7,417 nucleotides of DNA from NCBI GenBank assembly GCA_009778945.1, contig WRFF01000088.1, positions 1 through 7,417 of the forward strand, read 5' to 3'. Positions 6,254-7,417 of this stretch are shown one piece after another; position 1 is the first letter of the stretch, and each line of letters begins with the position of its first letter. The DNA comes from Clostridiales bacterium (GTDB taxonomy: Bacteria; Bacillota; Clostridia; Peptostreptococcales; Anaerovoracaceae). The position numbers were made by a program, and so were the translations under genes. Under the pieces are notes generated by a model, which had not been told where the DNA came from, did no database searches, and saw nothing but the letters and a program-made list of their open reading frames with translations.

Positions 6254-7417
6254 ATATTTTGATTTCCGTTTTCTATCTGATCACCGCCGCGCTGCTGTTC
6301 GCACATCTGTTTTTCCTGCGCAAATCCGAAAAGCGGCAGAACGCCGTCTTGTGGCTTGCGGTCTGCATCCTGTTTTATGAATGCTGGCTGGCGTTTGCGG
6401 GCGGCATCCTTTCGCTTGCCCATATCCCGGTCACGCTCGTCTCCGTCGGTATCTGCAACCTGTTGGCTTGCGTAGCGCTTCGCTGGGCCGCCCGCCGGAG
6501 CGCACCCGGCGAGGATTTGGCCGAGCCGAAAGGGGACGGTTCTCATGGCTCGCTGCGGGCGAGCCATGAGAACCGTCCCCTTTTGGCTCCCCTTTTGGCT
6601 CGCCTCCACAGAGGGTTCCCGCTTCAGGCGTATACCGTACGGGGCATCGACATCGCGCTTGCCGTCTGCCTCGGGGCAGTCGTATTTTGGCTTTCCTGGG
6701 AGCGCTTCGCGACGGACGCGCCGATCATCTACGCGACAATCGATCCGGTGGACCGCCTTTCGGCCGCCCAGCACGCGATGGTTGCAGACACCGTCATCTA
6801 CACCTATCCCAATATGTTTTTCGGGCATATGTCCAATGCGATGTTCATGCAGTTGCTCGATCCCGTCTTTCACGGCATCTACACGTTCCGCGCGTTTCAG
6901 ATCAAGGAATCGATCAATTTCTGGCTCGCCGGCCTGCTCTTTTACGGCGCGCTGCGGCAATATTCCGATAAGAATTTTGCCTGCGGGTTTTTCTTCGCGC
7001 TGACCTTTGCCTACACGCTCGGGTATCCCTGGAACAACCAGCTGTACGGGTTCGGGTATCTCGGCGCGTCGGTCACCCTCATCATCCTCGTGCAGATCGG
7101 GGCGAAACTGCTCTTTACGGAAGGAGTCAAACCGCAGTTCGGCCTTGCGGTCATTTCCGCGGGCTGCCTCGGCGTCGGCATCAGTTACACGCTCTTCGCG
7201 CCGCCGGCCTATATTGCGGCCTTCCTCGCAATTGCGCTGTATTTTGCCCGCCAGCGCCGCGCACTCATGGGAGAGCCAAAAGGGGAGCCAAAAGGGGACG
7301 GTTCCTGTGGCTCGCCAGAGGCGCGCCACAGGAACCGTCCCCTTTTGGCTCCCCTTTTGGCTCCCCTGCTGAAGCGTGTGCTTCTCGTAGAGATCGCCGT
7401 CTTCGCGATCCCTGTCA
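6250..7417 (+). CDS. Polytopic membrane protein with two in-frame palindromic insertions (3' end outside window)
   Basis: The frame opens at ATG 6250-6252, overlapping the previous TGA by four bases, and stays open for 389 codons to the window edge. Hydrophobic segments lie near 2-22, 36-57, 60-82, 133-150, 319-333 and 377-389, with more between about 218 and 316. An outer loop (about 152-215) contains TIDPVDRLSAAQHAMVADT, and GYPWNNQLYGFGYLGAS follows later. The layout suggests a partner of the preceding GT-C/YfhO-like protein, but I do not recognise a named family. Residues 92-117 and 342-374 are encoded by palindromic repeats. Both inserts are hydrophilic at first, are flanked by arginine-rich stretches (AARR; RQRR and KR) and lie between helices, which places them in cytoplasmic loops. 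The reading frame and membrane pattern continue on both sides, so the gene appears intact. No ribosome site is clear and translation is probably coupled. Confidence 0.82.
   Translation, partial: MNILISVFYLITAALLFAHLFFLRKSEKRQNAVLWLAVCILFYECWLAFAGGILSLAHIPVTLVSVGICNLLACVALRWAARRSAPGEDLAEPKGDGSHGSLRASHENRPLLAPLLARLHRGFPLQAYTVRGIDIALAVCLGAVVFWLSWERFATDAPIIYATIDPVDRLSAAQHAMVADTVIYTYPNMFFGHMSNAMFMQLLDPVFHGIYTFRAFQIKESINFWLAGLLFYGALRQYSDKNFACGFFFALTFAYTLGYPWNNQLYGFGYLGASVTLIILVQIGAKLLFTEGVKPQFGLAVISAGCLGVGISYTLFAPPAYIAAFLAIALYFARQRRALMGEPKGEPKGDGSCGSPEARHRNRPLLAPLLAPLLKRVLLVEIAVFAIPV
6523..6601. repeat. Palindromic element copy 1, in frame within a coding region
   Basis: A 31-bp inverted repeat pairs 6523-6553 with 6559-6589 around a 5-base loop. 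The only imperfection is a G opposite T at 6528, a wobble pair in RNA. A second copy of CCCCTTTTGGCTC (6589-6601) follows the right arm. The core GGGGACGGTT/AACCGTCCCC resembles abundant REP-like hairpins I recall from high-GC Firmicutes and Actinobacteria genomes. It starts on a codon boundary (GAG, residue 92) and encodes EPKGDGSHGS then NRPLLAPLLA. Confidence 0.92.
7273..7363. repeat. Palindromic element copy 2, in frame within a coding region
   Basis: A 43-bp inverted repeat pairs 7273-7315 with 7321-7363 around loop CAGAG, with one T-C mismatch (7312/7324). Both arms hold two copies of a 12-base unit (GGGGAGCCAAAA on the left, its complement on the right), against one on the left in copy 1. 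It starts in the same codon phase as copy 1 (GAG, residue 342) and encodes EPKGEPKGDGS then NRPLLAPLLAPLL. It lies about 670 bases after copy 1 in the same gene. Confidence 0.92.

Noticed and set aside
6559..6601. Palindromes as rho-independent terminators
   Set aside because: The T runs are only four bases, lie inside the stem arms rather than after them, and the coding frame continues through both elements.
6229..7329. 366-codon minus-strand frame opposite the last gene
   Set aside because: The plus-strand frame gives a coherent membrane protein coupled by ATGA to the gene before it. The minus translation is charged and low in complexity, with no domain.
6523..7363. CRISPR array
   Set aside because: There are only two copies about 670 bases apart, they are long palindromes, and the sequence between them is coding.

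Overview
The window reads as a cell-surface polysaccharide or wall-polymer locus of a GC-rich bacterium with Gram-positive-type wall genes (a CDP-glycerol glycerophosphotransferase tail and a TagD-type cytidylyltransferase). A high-GC clostridial or coriobacterial lineage would fit. This is inferred from gene content and codon use only, because no rRNA or other marker gene is present.

Layout. (1) 1-545, plus strand: C-terminal part of a TagF/TagB-like glycerophosphotransferase whose start lies outside the window. (2) 546-734: AT-richer gap with predicted hairpins, ending in a rho-independent terminator between converging genes. (3) 4149 down to 735, minus strand: a compact three-gene operon. 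It encodes a TagD-like cytidylyltransferase fused to a degenerate Gfo/Idh/MocA domain, a class V PLP aminotransferase joined by a 4-base GTGA overlap, and a family 2 glycosyltransferase joined by a 34-base overlap. (4) 4150-4207: a 58-base divergent promoter region with an extended -10 box facing each way, so close to both ATGs that both transcripts are probably leaderless. (5) 4208 to beyond 7417, plus strand: two large polytopic membrane proteins joined by an ATGA overlap.

Working model (inference). The minus operon makes and transfers a CDP-activated, possibly aminated, polyol-type substituent. The plus-strand membrane proteins may act on lipid-linked or surface glycans outside the membrane. 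The first gene would polymerise or add glycerol phosphate.

The most striking feature is in the last gene. Two near-perfect inverted repeats, with stems of about 31 and 43 bp, lie inside its reading frame without breaking it. Both are read in the same phase, so both give similar peptides (EPKGDGS...NRPLLAPLLA), and both fall in predicted cytoplasmic loops between membrane helices. They share a 12-base unit, differ in length by exactly one unit, and carry compensatory changes in their stems. They look like a mobile or amplifying palindromic element that can live inside coding sequence.
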